Positions 16,173 through 23,642 of a stretch of 28,398 nt of DNA are shown piece by piece. A program made the translations under genes and the position numbers. Source of the DNA: JAVBNC01 sp031551765 (lineage in GTDB: Bacteria > Desulfobacterota > Desulfovibrionia > Desulfovibrionales > Desulfovibrionaceae); contig JAVBNC010000129.1 in assembly GCA_031551765.1 (NCBI GenBank), positions 1 to 28,398 of the forward strand. The letters are read 5' to 3'. Position 1 is the stretch's first letter. Each line of letters begins with the position of its first letter. Under the pieces are notes generated by a model, which searched no databases, was not told where the DNA came from, and saw only the letters and a list, made by a program, of their open reading frames with translations.

Positions 16173-16239
16173 AGAATTTTCCCGGATATGGTTCAAAAAA
16201 GGACAAAGGGCGGCACGGAAAAACACGGCGCCCGCCAGG

Positions 16240-16479
16240 CTATTCCTCAGGGGTTACGGTAATTTTGTCCGCTTCGTTATTGCGCAGGGTCAGGGTGAAC
16301 CCCTTGAGGCGCAGGGCCACGGGGTCCTGCAGCGGCGCGCGGCCCACCACCTGCACTTCCGCGCCGGGGATAAGCCCCATGTCGCGGATGCGGCGGCCCA
16401 GTTCGCCGTCCGCGCTGATGGAGGCAATGACCGCCTTTTGCCCTTCTTTCATTTGCCGCATGGGAATAGGGGTGCTCAT
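16240..16479 (-). CDS. feoA: FeoA, ferrous iron transport accessory protein
   Basis: Small SH3-like cytoplasmic protein (79 residues) that works with FeoB. Typical FeoA pattern: an early KEGQKAVIASI strand, GELGRRIRDMGLIPGAEVQVV, and the late VALRLKGFTLTLRNNEADKI. ATG 16479 has GGAG six bases upstream. It lies directly before feoB. A Fur-like box about 60 bases upstream (16539-16555) separates it from the Cys-rich gene, so feoA-feoB can probably start from its own iron-regulated promoter. Confidence 0.95.
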   Translation of the reverse strand: MSTPIPMRQMKEGQKAVIASISADGELGRRIRDMGLIPGAEVQVVGRAPLQDPVALRLKGFTLTLRNNEADKITVTPEE

Positions 16480-16538
16480 GGGTAACTCCGTCGGCTGCGC
16501 TCCTTAACACTCTGCAGTGTAGGCGCACCCTTCTTTTT

Positions 16539-16555
16539 TTGATAACGTTTATCAA
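16539..16555 (-). promoter_or_regulatory. Fur-like box upstream of feoA
   Basis: The sequence is a perfect inverted repeat TTGATAA-CGT-TTATCAA. It matches 13 of the 16 defined positions of the Fur site as I recall it for Desulfovibrio (WTGAAAATNATTTTCAW). It lies upstream of feoA in a short AT-rich stretch. By family knowledge Fur-Fe2+ would repress here when iron is plentiful. Binding is inferred. Confidence 0.75.
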
Positions 16556-16578
16556 TAAAACAACAAAAAAAAAACCCG

Positions 16579-16755
16579 CTACTTGCAGCACCCGGGCTTG
16601 GACGCCGCACCGTGCCCTTCGCAGGAACACTTGCCGCCGCAGCCGCAGGAAGAACCGCAGCCGCAGCCACCGCCCTTGCGGGCCTTGCGGAAATGGTTGG
16701 CCGTGTACGCAAGGGCCACAGCCACGATCACCGCGACAACAATGGTTTCACCCAT
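16579..16755 (-). CDS. FeoB-associated Cys-rich membrane peptide
   Basis: A 58-residue protein with one N-terminal membrane helix (MGETIVVAVIVAVALAYTAN), a basic HFRKARK turn, then a tail with CGCGSSCGCGGKCSC and a final GCCK: eight cysteines in all. This is the layout of the FeoB-associated Cys-rich family found near feo genes; a role in handling Fe2+ or protecting the transporter is proposed for such proteins but not shown. AAGGAG stands 7 bases before the ATG, a strong ribosome site. It lies 36 bases after feoA2 and before the feoA Fur box. In many genomes this gene follows feoB; here it precedes feoA. Confidence 0.85.
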   Translation of the reverse strand: MGETIVVAVIVAVALAYTANHFRKARKGGGCGCGSSCGCGGKCSCEGHGAASKPGCCK

Positions 16756-16791
16756 ATCTATCTCCTTTTTCCCGCCGCTGCCCTTTGGGCA

Positions 16792-17088
16792 TCAGGAATG
16801 GCCGTGGCGGTACCTGTGCCGGCCGCCGCAGCCCCCTTCCCTGGCGGGAGAATCTTCTTGCTGCCCGTGGTCGCAAAGAATAGTGCCGGCAATGCCCGCG
16901 TCCAGCATGACGCAGGTGTTGCGGATGCGCACGCGCCGCCCGCCGCCGCAGCGGCTGACTTCCACTTCCGTGCCCGGCGTGAAGCCCAGGGCGCAGAGGC
17001 GCGAGCGTTCGGAATCCCGCCCGGTCAGGGAGCGAATACGGGCCTTTTCTCCGCAAGGGATGTCAAGCAGGGTGCATTCGCTGACCAT
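16792..17088 (-). CDS. Second FeoA-domain protein with Cys/His-rich tail
   Basis: A 98-residue FeoA-like protein, first gene of the ferrous iron locus. The FeoA core is residues 3-72 (TLLDIPCGEKARIRSL, RSRLCALGFTPGTEVEVSR, VRIRNTCVMLDAGIAGTILC). Unlike FeoA at 16240-16479 it has five cysteines in the core and a C-terminal tail with GGCGG and HRYRHGHS, which could hold a metal. ATG 17088 has GGAG about seven bases upstream. A second Fur-like box lies just before it (17112-17128). Likely transcribed with the Cys-rich peptide gene 36 bases downstream. Its role next to the standard FeoA is unknown. Confidence 0.88.
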   Translation of the reverse strand: MVSECTLLDIPCGEKARIRSLTGRDSERSRLCALGFTPGTEVEVSRCGGGRRVRIRNTCVMLDAGIAGTILCDHGQQEDSPAREGGCGGRHRYRHGHS

Positions 17089-17111
17089 GGAGCGCTCCTC
17101 AGTGGCACATT

Positions 17112-17128
17112 ATGAGAACCACTTTCAA
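17112..17128 (-). promoter_or_regulatory. Fur-like box upstream of feoA2
   Basis: ATGAGAACCACTTTCAA matches 13 of 16 defined positions of the Desulfovibrio-type Fur site as I recall it (WTGAAAATNATTTTCAW), 24 bases before the feoA2 start. It is less symmetric than the box before feoA. It would give the first two genes of the locus their own iron control. Confidence 0.6.
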
Positions 17129-17214
17129 CATCACTGAGGTAGGCCAGTTTTCGCAGCCTGTCAAGCGGCATGCGCCCGGTGGACGTCACTTTTTTTCATT
17201 ATTCCGGCGTGTGC

Positions 17215-17261
17215 AAAGCAGCCGCGCGAAGAGCGCCCGGCTCTCCACGCGGCTGCTTTTT
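17215..17261 (-). terminator. Terminator downstream of the metal P-ATPase
   Basis: A 12-bp stem AAAGCAGCCGCG/CGCGGCTGCTTT (17215-17226 with 17248-17259) has an inner GAGAGC/GCTCTTC-type pairing. The T run is longer on the plus strand (five T) than on the minus (three), so it may work in both directions. It lies 11 bases past the ATPase stop. Confidence 0.75.
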
Positions 17262-17271
17262 CGCGTGCCCG

Positions 17272-19200
17272 TTACTGCCGTGTGGCGCGGGTGGCGTTGA
17301 GCACGGCCAAGAGAGCCACGCCCACGTCCGCGAACACCGCTTCCCACAGCCCGGAAAGCCCCACGACCCCCAGGGCCATGAACAGCCCCTTGACGCCCAG
17401 GGCCATGAAGATATTCTGCCACACAATGCCCCGCACCTTGCGCGCCAGGGCCAGAAGTTCCGCCACCTTGGAAGGGGCGTCGTTGAGAATCACCGCGTCC
17501 GCCGCTTCCACGGCGGCCTGCGCGCCCACGCCGCCCATGGCGATGCCCACGCGGGACAGGGCCAGAATGGGCGCGTCGTTGATGCCGTCGCCCACAAAGG
17601 CCACCCGCTCCCGCGCGGCCAGGCCGTCCAGGGCCTTGACCTTGCCTTCCGGCAGCAGGCCCGCCGTGTAGCCGTCCAGGCCCAGCCCGGCGGCCACGGA
17701 AGCCGCCACTTCCTCCCTGTCACCGGTAAGCATGTAGGTCTTGTGGCCCTGCCCGCGAATGGCCGCCACGGCCGCTTCCGCATCCGGCTTGAGCATGTCC
17801 GCCACCGTCAGGCAGCCCAGGTAGCGCGCGTCCTTGGCCACGTGGACCAGGGTGCCCTGTCTGTCGTTTTCCGACACGCTGACGCCGTGTTCGGCCAGCA
17901 GCGCTTCCGTGCCCGCGAGATAACGGGAGCCGCCGAATTCCGCCACCATGCCCTTGCCCGACGCTTCGCACACCTGCGCGCCAGCCGGACGGACAAAGCC
18001 CTCGCCCGCGCGGCGCATGATGGAGCGCGCCACGGGGTGGTTGGAATCCGATTCCGCCACGGCCGCCGCGTACAAAAGTTCGTCCTCGCTCACGCCGTGG
18101 GCCGGTTCTATGACCACCAGCGCGAACACGCCCTGGGTCAGGGTGCCGGTCTTGTCAAAGACCACCGTGTCCACGTGGGTCAGTCCGTCCAGCACGGTGC
18201 CGCCCTTGACCAGAATGCCCCGCTTGGAAGCCGCCCCAATACCCCCGAAGTAGCTGAGAGGTATGGAAATAACCAGGGCGCAGGGGCAGGAAATGACCAG
18301 CATGACCAGGGCGCGGTAGATCCAGGTGCGCCAGTCCGCGCCGCCGAGCAGGGGCGGCAGCACGGCCACCAGAAAGGCCAGCGCCACCACGGCCGGGGTG
18401 TAGTAGCGCGCGAAACGGGTGATGAAGCGTTCCGTGGGCGCCTTGTTGGAAGCGGCGTTTTCCACCAGTTCCAGCACCCGGGCCATGTGCGTGTCCGCAA
18501 AAGCCTTGGTGGCGCGCACGGTGAGCACACCTTCCATATTCAGCGTGCCGCCCATGACCGTGTCCCCGGCGGCCACGGCCACGGGCATGGATTCGCCGGT
18601 CAGCGGGGACTGGTCCACCTGCGAAACGCCGCTCAGCACCTCGCCGTCCAGGGGGACGCTCTCCCCCGCCCGTACGATGAATTCAGCGCCCGGCTCCACG
18701 CTTTCCACCGCCACGCAGGCAACTTCCCCGTTGCGCAACACGTTGGCCGTGGTCGGCTTGGAAGCCAGCAGGTTGCGGATGGAACGCCGCGACCCGGCAG
18801 CGGCGATATCCTGAAACAGCTCGCCGATGCGGTAAAAAAGCATCACGCCCACGGCCTCGGCCATCTGGTCCAGGCAGATGGCGGCCACCGTGGCCCCGAA
18901 CATAAGCATGAATTCGTTGAACAGGTCACCTTTAAGAGCCGCTTCCACCGCTTCCTTGGCGATAGGCAGGCCGCAGAGCAGATAGGGCACGGCAAACAGC
19001 ACGCGCCCGCCCCAGGGGCCGAAAGCCCGCTCAATGGCCCCCTCAAAAATCAGGGCCAGAGCGAAAATCAGGGCCGAGCCCGCCAGGACCAGTATTTCCT
19101 GCCGGTGTTCCGCGTATACGGCCGAAAAATTTTGCCGCCCCGGCGTTTCGGGTTCCAGGCTGACAGGCGCACAGCAGGCGCATTCGTGGGTGGCGCTCAT
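17272..19200 (-). CDS. P1B-type heavy-metal efflux ATPase (Zn/Cd/Pb class)
   Basis: Inner-membrane pump of 642 residues that would expel a soft divalent metal using ATP. Motifs in order: LTGES (actuator), SCPCALVISIPLS with the CPC metal site near residue 305, DKTGT phosphorylation site near 347, SNHPVA in the nucleotide domain, GDGINDAP near 537, and a last-helix DVGVALLAVLNATR whose Asp fits the ZntA/CadA subgroup. There is no N-terminal HMA domain; instead a short ECACC cluster starts the protein. The start codon lies one base beyond the arsR stop (TAATATG), so translation is probably coupled. Regulation by the upstream ArsR protein is likely. The metal (Zn, Cd, Pb) cannot be fixed from sequence. 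Confidence 0.95.
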   Translation of the reverse strand: MSATHECACCAPVSLEPETPGRQNFSAVYAEHRQEILVLAGSALIFALALIFEGAIERAFGPWGGRVLFAVPYLLCGLPIAKEAVEAALKGDLFNEFMLMFGATVAAICLDQMAEAVGVMLFYRIGELFQDIAAAGSRRSIRNLLASKPTTANVLRNGEVACVAVESVEPGAEFIVRAGESVPLDGEVLSGVSQVDQSPLTGESMPVAVAAGDTVMGGTLNMEGVLTVRATKAFADTHMARVLELVENAASNKAPTERFITRFARYYTPAVVALAFLVAVLPPLLGGADWRTWIYRALVMLVISCPCALVISIPLSYFGGIGAASKRGILVKGGTVLDGLTHVDTVVFDKTGTLTQGVFALVVIEPAHGVSEDELLYAAAVAESDSNHPVARSIMRRAGEGFVRPAGAQVCEASGKGMVAEFGGSRYLAGTEALLAEHGVSVSENDRQGTLVHVAKDARYLGCLTVADMLKPDAEAAVAAIRGQGHKTYMLTGDREEVAASVAAGLGLDGYTAGLLPEGKVKALDGLAARERVAFVGDGINDAPILALSRVGIAMGGVGAQAAVEAADAVILNDAPSKVAELLALARKVRGIVWQNIFMALGVKGLFMALGVVGLSGLWEAVFADVGVALLAVLNATRATRQ

Positions 19201-19201
19201 A

Positions 19202-19642
19202 TTACTTCTCCGTCTCGCTGTCCGCGTCGGTTTCGGCGTCGTTCATGGTGTGGATCTCCAGGGAGTGGAAGCCGTCGCCCTCCGGCGGCGTGCCGCAATA
19301 CAGGCTGGCTTCGCGTTCCAGTATTTGCCGGATGCGGCGCTGGTCTTCCTGAATGACGTCCGCGTGTTCCGTGCCGTGCACCACCAAGGCCGTGGCGTCC
19401 TGCACCAGCGTGCTCACGCCCGGCCCTTCCGCCAGCCGGTAGTAGACCCACTTGCCCTTCTTGCGGCTTTCGATCAGCCGCGCCTGGCGCAGTATGGAAA
19501 GGTGTTTGGATGTGGTGGAGGGGGACAAATCCAGAAAAGCCGTGACCTGGCACACACACATCTCCTGGCCGCGCAGGGCCATGAGAATGCGCACCCGGTT
19601 CTCGTCCGTCAGCGCGCGCACGACTGTCATGAAGTCCAGCAT
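19202..19642 (-). CDS. ArsR/SmtB-family metal-sensing repressor
   Basis: A 146-residue winged-helix repressor. The DNA-binding helix follows a metal-site motif MCVCQV (C29, C31), as in ArsR/CadC sensors of the alpha-3 type. The helix-turn-helix is FLDLSPSTTSKHLSILRQAR and the wing is RKKGKWVYYRL. The C-terminus is long and acidic (DAETDADSETEK), with a Cys near SLYCGT. Two ATGs lie close together; AGGAG touches the first (19648) but stands six bases before the second (19642), so I use the second. It is the first gene of the operon with the P-ATPase and very likely represses its own promoter through the operator at 19656-19675. Confidence 0.93.
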   Translation of the reverse strand: MLDFMTVVRALTDENRVRILMALRGQEMCVCQVTAFLDLSPSTTSKHLSILRQARLIESRKKGKWVYYRLAEGPGVSTLVQDATALVVHGTEHADVIQEDQRRIRQILEREASLYCGTPPEGDGFHSLEIHTMNDAETDADSETEK

Positions 19643-19655
19643 GATCATCTCCTAC

Positions 19656-19700
19656 ATTTCGTTATACGACGAAATATAGGAACCGAAGCTTTTTTGTCAA
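19656..19700 (-). promoter_or_regulatory. Promoter with overlapping ArsR operator
   Basis: Minus strand: TTGACA (19700-19695), a 16-base spacer, TATATT (19678-19673), a strong sigma-70 promoter. A perfect inverted repeat ATTTCGT-TATACG-ACGAAAT (19656-19675) overlaps the -10 and the likely start site and sits just before the arsR ribosome site. The layout fits repression by ArsR and release when metal binds. Confidence 0.85.
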
Positions 19701-19738
19701 ACCGAAAAACAGCCTGAAGCCAGCATGGCCCTATGCGC

Positions 19739-20461
19739 CTAGGGTTTTGGAAGATCGAGCCAGGAAACCGCGCCGGATTCCAAGTCGTACACCGCGCCCA
19801 GAATCAGCAATTTGTTGCTTGCGGCAGCTTCCCGCGCCACGGAATTGTCGCGCGAGACAGAAAGAACGGCGTTCCGCACGTTTTCCTCCACAGCCAAGAG
19901 CCTTGCCGTGGAAGGGTTCCGCTCCGCCGTCACGGGATGCGCTTTTTTGACCTTTAGCACCGCCGGTTCTATGGGCGCGAGCAGCCCGGCAAGATTACCG
20001 CCGAATTCTCCCCCCTGCCACACGCTGTCCACGGCACCACACCGCGTGTGCCCCAGCACCACGACCAGCGGCACGCGCAGATGCGCCACCGCGTATTCGA
20101 TGCTGCCGTGCACGGCCGTGCCCGTGGTGTTGCCCGCCACCCGCACGACAAAGAGATCGCCCAGGCCCTGGTCGAACAGCAGTTCCACCGCTTCACGGGA
20201 ATCGGAACAGGCCAGCACCAGGGCTATGGGGGCCTGGCCCTGGCGCGCCGTCTCCAGCCTGCGCTCCGCGCCCTGCCGGGGGTGCAGCGCTTTGCCTTCC
20301 CGGAAACGCACATTGCCCGCGTCAAGCTCCGCGCGGCTTTCCAGCGGGGAAAGCGCCGTCCCCTTGGCGGAAGCCGCGCCCGCCGTATGCGGAACGGCAA
20401 CCACAAAAGATAACACCGCAAAAAGCACAACGGTCCGGACGCACACCGCATGAAGCCGCAT
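19739..20461 (-). CDS. Exported beta-class carbonic anhydrase
   Basis: Zinc enzyme interconverting CO2 and bicarbonate, 240 residues. An N-terminal signal peptide (VRTVVLFAVLSFVVAVPHTAGA, cleavage near AGA-A) points to the periplasm. Zinc and catalytic residues are complete: CSDSR (C85, D87, R89), VAGN, and HTRCG (H138, C141), with the usual spacing. GTG at 20464 directly precedes ATG 20461; GGAGG stands 7 bases before the ATG, so I start there. It is a single gene, with arsR upstream of its 3' end pointing the same way and uvrA behind it on the same strand. Exported beta enzymes are less common than cytosolic ones. Confidence 0.92.
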   Translation of the reverse strand: MRLHAVCVRTVVLFAVLSFVVAVPHTAGAASAKGTALSPLESRAELDAGNVRFREGKALHPRQGAERRLETARQGQAPIALVLACSDSREAVELLFDQGLGDLFVVRVAGNTTGTAVHGSIEYAVAHLRVPLVVVLGHTRCGAVDSVWQGGEFGGNLAGLLAPIEPAVLKVKKAHPVTAERNPSTARLLAVEENVRNAVLSVSRDNSVAREAAASNKLLILGAVYDLESGAVSWLDLPKP

Positions 20462-20490
20462 CACGTCGCCTCCAGGCTGCTCGGGTGGAA

Positions 20491-20530
20491 AGGAAAAACG
20501 GCGGAACGCCCGCTGGGAGCGTTCCGCCGT
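20491..20530 (-). terminator. Terminator of uvrA
   Basis: A perfect 12-bp stem (20498-20509 with 20519-20530) and a 9-base loop. On the minus strand it is followed by TTTTCCTTTCC. It lies 8 bases past the uvrA stop and before the carbonic anhydrase gene. Confidence 0.88.
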
Positions 20531-20537
20531 ATGGATA

Positions 20538-23420
20538 TCACGCTTTGCGTTCCTGTGAAAGGAAGGCGCCGGTCACGGAGGCGGGGTCCTTGAGAATGGC
20601 TTCCGGGGTGCCGGAAGAAACGATATGGCCGCCGTTTTCGCCGCCGCCGGGGCCCAGGTCGATGACGTGGTCGGCGGAGAGGATGACGTCGGTGTTGTGC
20701 TCAATGACCACCACGGTGGCGCCCTTTTCCACCAGCTGGTGCAGCACGCTGATGAGCTTGCCCACCTCGTGCATGTGCAGGCCGGTGGTGGGCTCGTCCA
20801 GAATATACAGGGTGCCGGGCAGGCTGCGCTTGCCCAGTTCGCGGGAAATCTTGATGCGCTGGGCTTCCCCGCCGGACAGGGTGGGCGCGGGCTGGCCCAG
20901 GCGCAGGTATTCCAGGCCCACGTCTTCCAACACGGCCAGGCGGCGTTCCAGGGCCGGGTAGTTCTCGAAAAAGGCCCTGGCCTGGTGCACGGTCAGGTCC
21001 AGCACTTCCGCGATGTTCAGGCCCTTGTAGCGCACTTCCAGGGTCTCGTGGTTGTAGCGCTTGCCCTTGCACACGTCGCAGGTCACGAACACGTCCGGCA
21101 GAAAGTGCATTTCCACGCGCAACTGGCCGTCGCCGCTGCAGGCTTCGCAGCGGCCGCCCTTGACGTTGAAGCTGAAGCGGCCGGGCTTGTAGCCCCGCTT
21201 CTTGGCGTCCGGGGTCAGCACAAAGATGTCGCGGATCTCGTCGAAAATCTTGGTGTAGGTGGCCGGGTTGGAACGCGGGGTGCGGCCTATGGGCGTCTGG
21301 TCAATGGCCACGATGCGCTCTATGGCTTCCTGGCCGCTCATGCCGCCGATGCTGCCCGGCCCGTCCACCTTGATGCCCTGGGCCAGGGCCAGGTGCTTGT
21401 ACAGGGTATCCACCACCAAGGAGCTTTTGCCGGACCCGGACACGCCGGTGACGCAGGTGAGCACGCCCAGGGGGATGCGGCAGTCCACGTCCCGCAGGTT
21501 GTTGGTGGTCACGCCCTGGAGCAGCAGTTCGCCGGAACCCTTGCGCCGCTTCTTGGGCTTGGGAATGAACAGGTCGCCGCGCAGATACTTGGCCGTGAGG
21601 CTTTGCGCGGAACCCAGCAGGTCCGGCACCGTGCCGCAGAACACCAGCTCCCCGCCTTTCTCGCCGGAACCGGGGCCCAGTTCGATGACCGTGTCCGCCT
21701 CCCGGATAGTGGCTTCGTCGTGCTCCACCACCAGCACGGTGTTGCCGCGCCGTTGCAGGCTGCGCAGAGTGCGGATCAGGCGTTCGTTGTCCCGGGGGTG
21801 CAGGCCTATGGAGGGCTCGTCCAGCACGTAGGTCACGCCCACCAGGCCGGAGCCGAGTTGCGAGGCCAGGCGGATGCGCTGGGCTTCCCCGCCGGAGAGC
21901 GTGGCCATGTTGCGGCCCAGGGAAATGTAGTCCAGGCCCACGTTGCACATGAATTCGATGCGGTGGGTCAGTTCCTTGAGCAGCGGTTCGGCAACGGGTG
22001 CGTGGCGGGCGTCAAAGGAGCGGCTTTTCAGCCAGGCCAGGGCGCGTTCCACGGACAGGGAGCAGAATTCGTTCAGGTTCAGGTCGTCCACACGCACGGA
22101 CAGGGCTTCCGGTTTCAGGCGCGCGCCGCGGCACACCGGGCAGGCCGTGACCTGGCGGTAGCGCGAAAGCTCGTCGCGCCAGGCGTCGCCGTATTGCATG
22201 CCCTTTTCCAGAATGGCGATCACGCCCTTCCACTCGCCCATGACCTGCTTTTTCTCCAGCTTGGATTCCTTCTCAATGATGGAACCGCCCAGCCAGTTGC
22301 GGCGCAGGGAGGAAGCGGCTTCCGACGCGGGCTTGCCGTCGGCGGTTTCACCGTAGAAAAGCACGGTCAGGGCGTCTTCGGAAAACTCGGACAGCGGCGT
22401 GCCCAGGGTAAAGCCCCAGCGCCTGCCCAGCTTGGACAGCGTTTCCTGGTAGCGCTCGAACACCTTGGGGTTTTTCCAGGGCAAGAGCCCCCCGCCTTCC
22501 AGGGACAGGCCCCGGTTGGGGGTGAGCAGCGCGGGCTCGAAATATTCAACGCTGCCCAGGCCCAGGCAGCGCGGGCAGGCGCCCAGCGGGCTGTTGAAGG
22601 AAAAAAGCTGCGGTGAAAGCGGCGGCAGGCTCACCCGGCAGGTGGGGCACACGGACTGCGTGCTGTGCACGGTTTCCTTGTGCTTGTCCGGGTTCTTGTC
22701 CTGCTGCACGGCTACGGTCAGGCGGCCGTTCCCGTACTTGAGGGCCAGCTCCACGGAATCCGCCAGGCGGCCGCGTATGCCTTCGCGCATGACCAGGCGG
22801 TCCACCACCAGGTCGATGGAGTGCTTTTTGTTCTTGTCCAGGGCCGGGGCCTCGTCAATGGTGGTCATGGCCCCGTTGACCCGCACCCGGGCGAAGCCTT
22901 CGGCTTTCAGCTTTTTGAAGCGGTCCTGGTGGGTGCCCTTCTGCAGGGTAACCAGGGGCGCGAGGATAAGAAAACGGGCGCCTTCCGGCAGTTCCAGAAT
23001 GTCCGCGATAATTTCGTCCGTGGCCCGGGATTCGATTTTTTCCCCGCAGACGGGGCAGTACATGGTGCCCAGGCGGGCATAGAACACCCGCAGAAAGTCG
23101 TGGATTTCCGTCACCGTGCCCACGGTGGAGCGAGGGTTTCTGGTGGCGGTCTGCTGTTCCAGGGAAATGGCCGGGGACAGGCCCTCTATTTTGTCCACGG
23201 CGGGCTTGTCCATCTGGGGGAGGAACTGGCGCGCGTAGGCGGAAAGGGATTCCACGTAGCGGCGCTGGCCTTCCGCGTACACCAGGTCAAAGGCCAGGGT
23301 GGACTTGCCGGAGCCGGAAGGCCCGCAGACCACCACCAACTCGTCGCGGGGGATGTCCAGGGTCAGGTTTTTCAGGTTGTGCTGGCGCGCGCCTTCTATA
23401 TGGATATGGGGCTTCTGCAT
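20538..23420 (-). CDS. uvrA: Excinuclease ABC subunit A
   Basis: DNA-damage sensor ATPase of nucleotide excision repair, which loads UvrB; 960 residues (about 940 in E. coli). It is a tandem ABC ATPase: Walker A GPSGSGKST at 33-41 and GVSGSGKSS near 660, two LSGGEAQRI signatures near 507 and 847, and two Walker B motifs (VLDEPSIGLHP, ILDEPTTGLHM). Zinc modules: CPTC...CPRC near 258-285 and CEAC...CDVC near 755-780, plus CPVC at 122-125. The start is fixed by family alignment; no clear ribosome site precedes it. No uvrB or uvrC lies nearby, which is usual. I see no recognisable LexA box upstream. Confidence 0.98.
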   Translation of the reverse strand: MQKPHIHIEGARQHNLKNLTLDIPRDELVVVCGPSGSGKSTLAFDLVYAEGQRRYVESLSAYARQFLPQMDKPAVDKIEGLSPAISLEQQTATRNPRSTVGTVTEIHDFLRVFYARLGTMYCPVCGEKIESRATDEIIADILELPEGARFLILAPLVTLQKGTHQDRFKKLKAEGFARVRVNGAMTTIDEAPALDKNKKHSIDLVVDRLVMREGIRGRLADSVELALKYGNGRLTVAVQQDKNPDKHKETVHSTQSVCPTCRVSLPPLSPQLFSFNSPLGACPRCLGLGSVEYFEPALLTPNRGLSLEGGGLLPWKNPKVFERYQETLSKLGRRWGFTLGTPLSEFSEDALTVLFYGETADGKPASEAASSLRRNWLGGSIIEKESKLEKKQVMGEWKGVIAILEKGMQYGDAWRDELSRYRQVTACPVCRGARLKPEALSVRVDDLNLNEFCSLSVERALAWLKSRSFDARHAPVAEPLLKELTHRIEFMCNVGLDYISLGRNMATLSGGEAQRIRLASQLGSGLVGVTYVLDEPSIGLHPRDNERLIRTLRSLQRRGNTVLVVEHDEATIREADTVIELGPGSGEKGGELVFCGTVPDLLGSAQSLTAKYLRGDLFIPKPKKRRKGSGELLLQGVTTNNLRDVDCRIPLGVLTCVTGVSGSGKSSLVVDTLYKHLALAQGIKVDGPGSIGGMSGQEAIERIVAIDQTPIGRTPRSNPATYTKIFDEIRDIFVLTPDAKKRGYKPGRFSFNVKGGRCEACSGDGQLRVEMHFLPDVFVTCDVCKGKRYNHETLEVRYKGLNIAEVLDLTVHQARAFFENYPALERRLAVLEDVGLEYLRLGQPAPTLSGGEAQRIKISRELGKRSLPGTLYILDEPTTGLHMHEVGKLISVLHQLVEKGATVVVIEHNTDVILSADHVIDLGPGGGENGGHIVSSGTPEAILKDPASVTGAFLSQERKA

Positions 23421-23446
23421 TGTTTTCAGTGGCTAAAGCGTTACAA

Positions 23447-23472
23447 GGGAGAGGGTCTGGCGGCCCTCTCCC
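23447..23472. other. Hairpin between uvrA and the amidohydrolase gene
   Basis: A 9-bp stem GGGAGAGGG/CCCTCTCCC with an 8-base loop lies 27 bases upstream of uvrA. It could sit in the uvrA leader RNA. No T run follows on either strand, so it is not a standard terminator. Nearby AATACGTA occurs twice (about 23491 and 23504). Meaning unknown. Confidence 0.35.
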
Positions 23473-23565
23473 CCGGTTTCAGGAAAAACGGAATACGTAC
23501 CGGCAATACGTATAAGACTTTCCCCCAAAGGCGCAAGCGGGAAAAAACCAGCAACAGCGTAACGC

Positions 23566-23593
23566 TTGACTGTGGCGCGGTCTGGTGTAGGTT
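23566..23593 (+). promoter_or_regulatory. Possible promoter of the amidohydrolase-SDR pair
   Basis: TTGACT (23566-23571), a 16-base spacer and TAGGTT (23588-23593) lie 50 bases before the amidohydrolase start. The -35 is good and the -10 is weak. Confidence 0.4.
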
Positions 23594-23642
23594 GGCGGTG
23601 CTGTTTTGTCATATAATTCAAGCCAAACAAAGGCAGGTTTCC

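Noticed and set aside
12777..16262. Plus-strand open frame of more than 1100 codons over the phosphoesterase and feoB
   Set aside because: It crosses two well-supported minus-strand genes, their terminators and the gap between them, and shows no protein-like motifs.
17170..19356. Plus-strand open frame opposite the metal P-ATPase
   Set aside because: Antisense shadow; the ATPase on the minus strand has all its catalytic motifs.
22665..23642. In-frame N-terminal extension of the amidohydrolase over uvrA
   Set aside because: The frame is open only because it runs antisense through uvrA. The family start lies at 23643, after the intergenic region.
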